33,351 nucleotides of DNA, taken from NCBI RefSeq assembly GCF_900239185.1, contig NZ_OENA01000058.1, positions 37,502 through 70,852 of the forward strand, read 5' to 3'. Each line of letters starts with the position of its first letter. The first letter of the stretch is position 1. The stretch comes from Tenacibaculum finnmarkense. Its GTDB lineage: Bacteria; Bacteroidota; Bacteroidia; Flavobacteriales; Flavobacteriaceae. Shown here in pieces: positions 32,588-33,351 of this stretch. Below the pieces are notes generated by a model. It made no database searches. It was not told the DNA's origin and saw only the letters and a program-made list of their open reading frames with translations. The position numbers and the translations under genes were made by a program.

Positions 32588-33165
32588 TAGGTAAACAAAG
32601 AAATAATCTGTATCCTGTTTTCTTAAAAATGGAACAGCTTAACGTGCTAATTGTAGGCGGCGGAAATGTGGCTTTAGAGAAATTAACTTTTTTATTAAAG
32701 TCGAGCCCTAACGCAAAGGTAAAAATGGTAGCGCCTTTTTTTAGAGAAGAAACCATGGCTTTAGCAAGTAAATTTTCTATTGAAATGATTGTTGATATTT
32801 ACCATGAAAAATACCTAAGCAACAAACAAATGGTTATTGCAACGACTGATAAAGAAGTGGTAAATATTGCTGTTTATAAAGATTGTAAACAGCAAAATAT
32901 TTTAGCAAATGTTGCTGATAATCCGCCGTATTGTGATTTTTATATGGGAGGAATTGTTACCAAAGGAAACGTGAAAATTGCAATTTCTACCAACGGAAAA
33001 TCGCCAACGACAGCCAAAAGATTGCGACAGTTTTTAGAGGAAGTTATCCCTGAAAATATTGATGATTTGGTACAAAATTTAAACAAATACAGAAAAATGC
33101 TGAAAGGCGATTTTGAGCAAAAAGTAAGAACACTAAATTTGTTTACAAGAAGTTTAGTAGAGTAA
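32584..33165 (+). CDS. Precorrin-2 dehydrogenase / sirohydrochlorin ferrochelatase (Met8-like)
   Basis: This 193-residue protein corresponds to the N-terminal part of CysG or yeast Met8p. It has the NAD-binding LIVGGGNVALEK (Gly25-Ala30), a VIATTDKEVV strand, NVADNPPYCDFYMGGIV in the catalytic region and the ISTNGKSPTTAKRLRQFLEE helix. It would oxidise precorrin-2 to sirohydrochlorin and, as in Met8p, may also insert iron, since no separate ferrochelatase is seen. The start overlaps the previous stop (ATGA), which suggests coupled translation. Its length is normal for the short form without the methyltransferase domain. Confidence 0.9.
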   Translation: MIGKQRNNLYPVFLKMEQLNVLIVGGGNVALEKLTFLLKSSPNAKVKMVAPFFREETMALASKFSIEMIVDIYHEKYLSNKQMVIATTDKEVVNIAVYKDCKQQNILANVADNPPYCDFYMGGIVTKGNVKIAISTNGKSPTTAKRLRQFLEEVIPENIDDLVQNLNKYRKMLKGDFEQKVRTLNLFTRSLVE

Positions 33166-33254
33166 ATATCAGAAAAAATTATTAAAAAACCTCCAATTTT
33201 TAAACCCGTGTATTTGTTTGAATACATCGTGTTTTAAAGTGGGAAAAAACTTGA

Positions 33255-33351
<97 letters not shown>

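Overview
The window is an AT-rich stretch of a Bacteroidota chromosome, almost certainly family Flavobacteriaceae and plausibly near Tenacibaculum or Polaribacter. The basis is a type IX secretion (gliding-type) C-terminal sorting domain, a PorP/SprF protein, TAnnTTTG-type promoters, the absence of Shine-Dalgarno sequences, and characteristic flavobacterial intergenic repeats. The genus is inference; no rRNA or other marker gene is present.

Region 1 (1-5961, + strand): the 3' part of a giant surface protein built from near-identical 86-residue four-cysteine HYR-like repeats and ending in a type B T9SS sorting domain, followed after 10-base gaps by a PorP/SprF outer-membrane protein and an OmpA-family protein with TPR and PD40 repeats. 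This is a typical T9SS export and anchoring module. Region 2 (6029-7658, - strand): a CAP-domain lipoprotein, a DUF4268 protein and the tRNA hydroxylase MiaE. Region 3 (7870-13371, +): a bacterial alpha-2-macroglobulin lipoprotein with an intact CVEQ thioester motif. Region 4 (13817-16813, +): an unrecognised 700-residue coiled-coil lipoprotein followed by an outer-membrane beta-barrel protein.

Region 5 (16915-19540): a repeat-rich island in which one FAD monooxygenase gene, carrying an N-terminal CxxCxGxG zinc-finger-like module, lies between two repeat families present as mirror-image (inverted) copies, with an additional 149-bp palindromic element.

Region 6 (about 19668-25854, +): a SAM-I riboswitch leads a methionine operon of metY-like sulfhydrylase, a 1137-residue metX / aspartokinase / homoserine dehydrogenase fusion, and a metZ-like sulfhydrylase. 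Region 7 (25893 to the right edge, +): an Rrf2 regulator, then an assimilatory sulfate reduction operon with its own strong promoter and a palindromic candidate operator: DUF2061 membrane protein, cysH, cysD, cysN, a siroheme sulfite reductase with an HEPN-like tail, uroporphyrinogen-III methyltransferase, a Met8-like siroheme synthase, and the start of a flavin reductase that may supply electrons. Regions 6 and 7 together turn sulfate into sulfide, aspartate semialdehyde into acylhomoserine, and join the two into homocysteine.

No tRNA, rRNA, CRISPR array, transposase or phage gene was seen. The most unusual items are the trifunctional fusion whose kinase domain departs from consensus at three motifs, the mirror-image repeats around the monooxygenase, the recent block duplication in the adhesin repeats, and the coiled-coil lipoprotein/beta-barrel pair.
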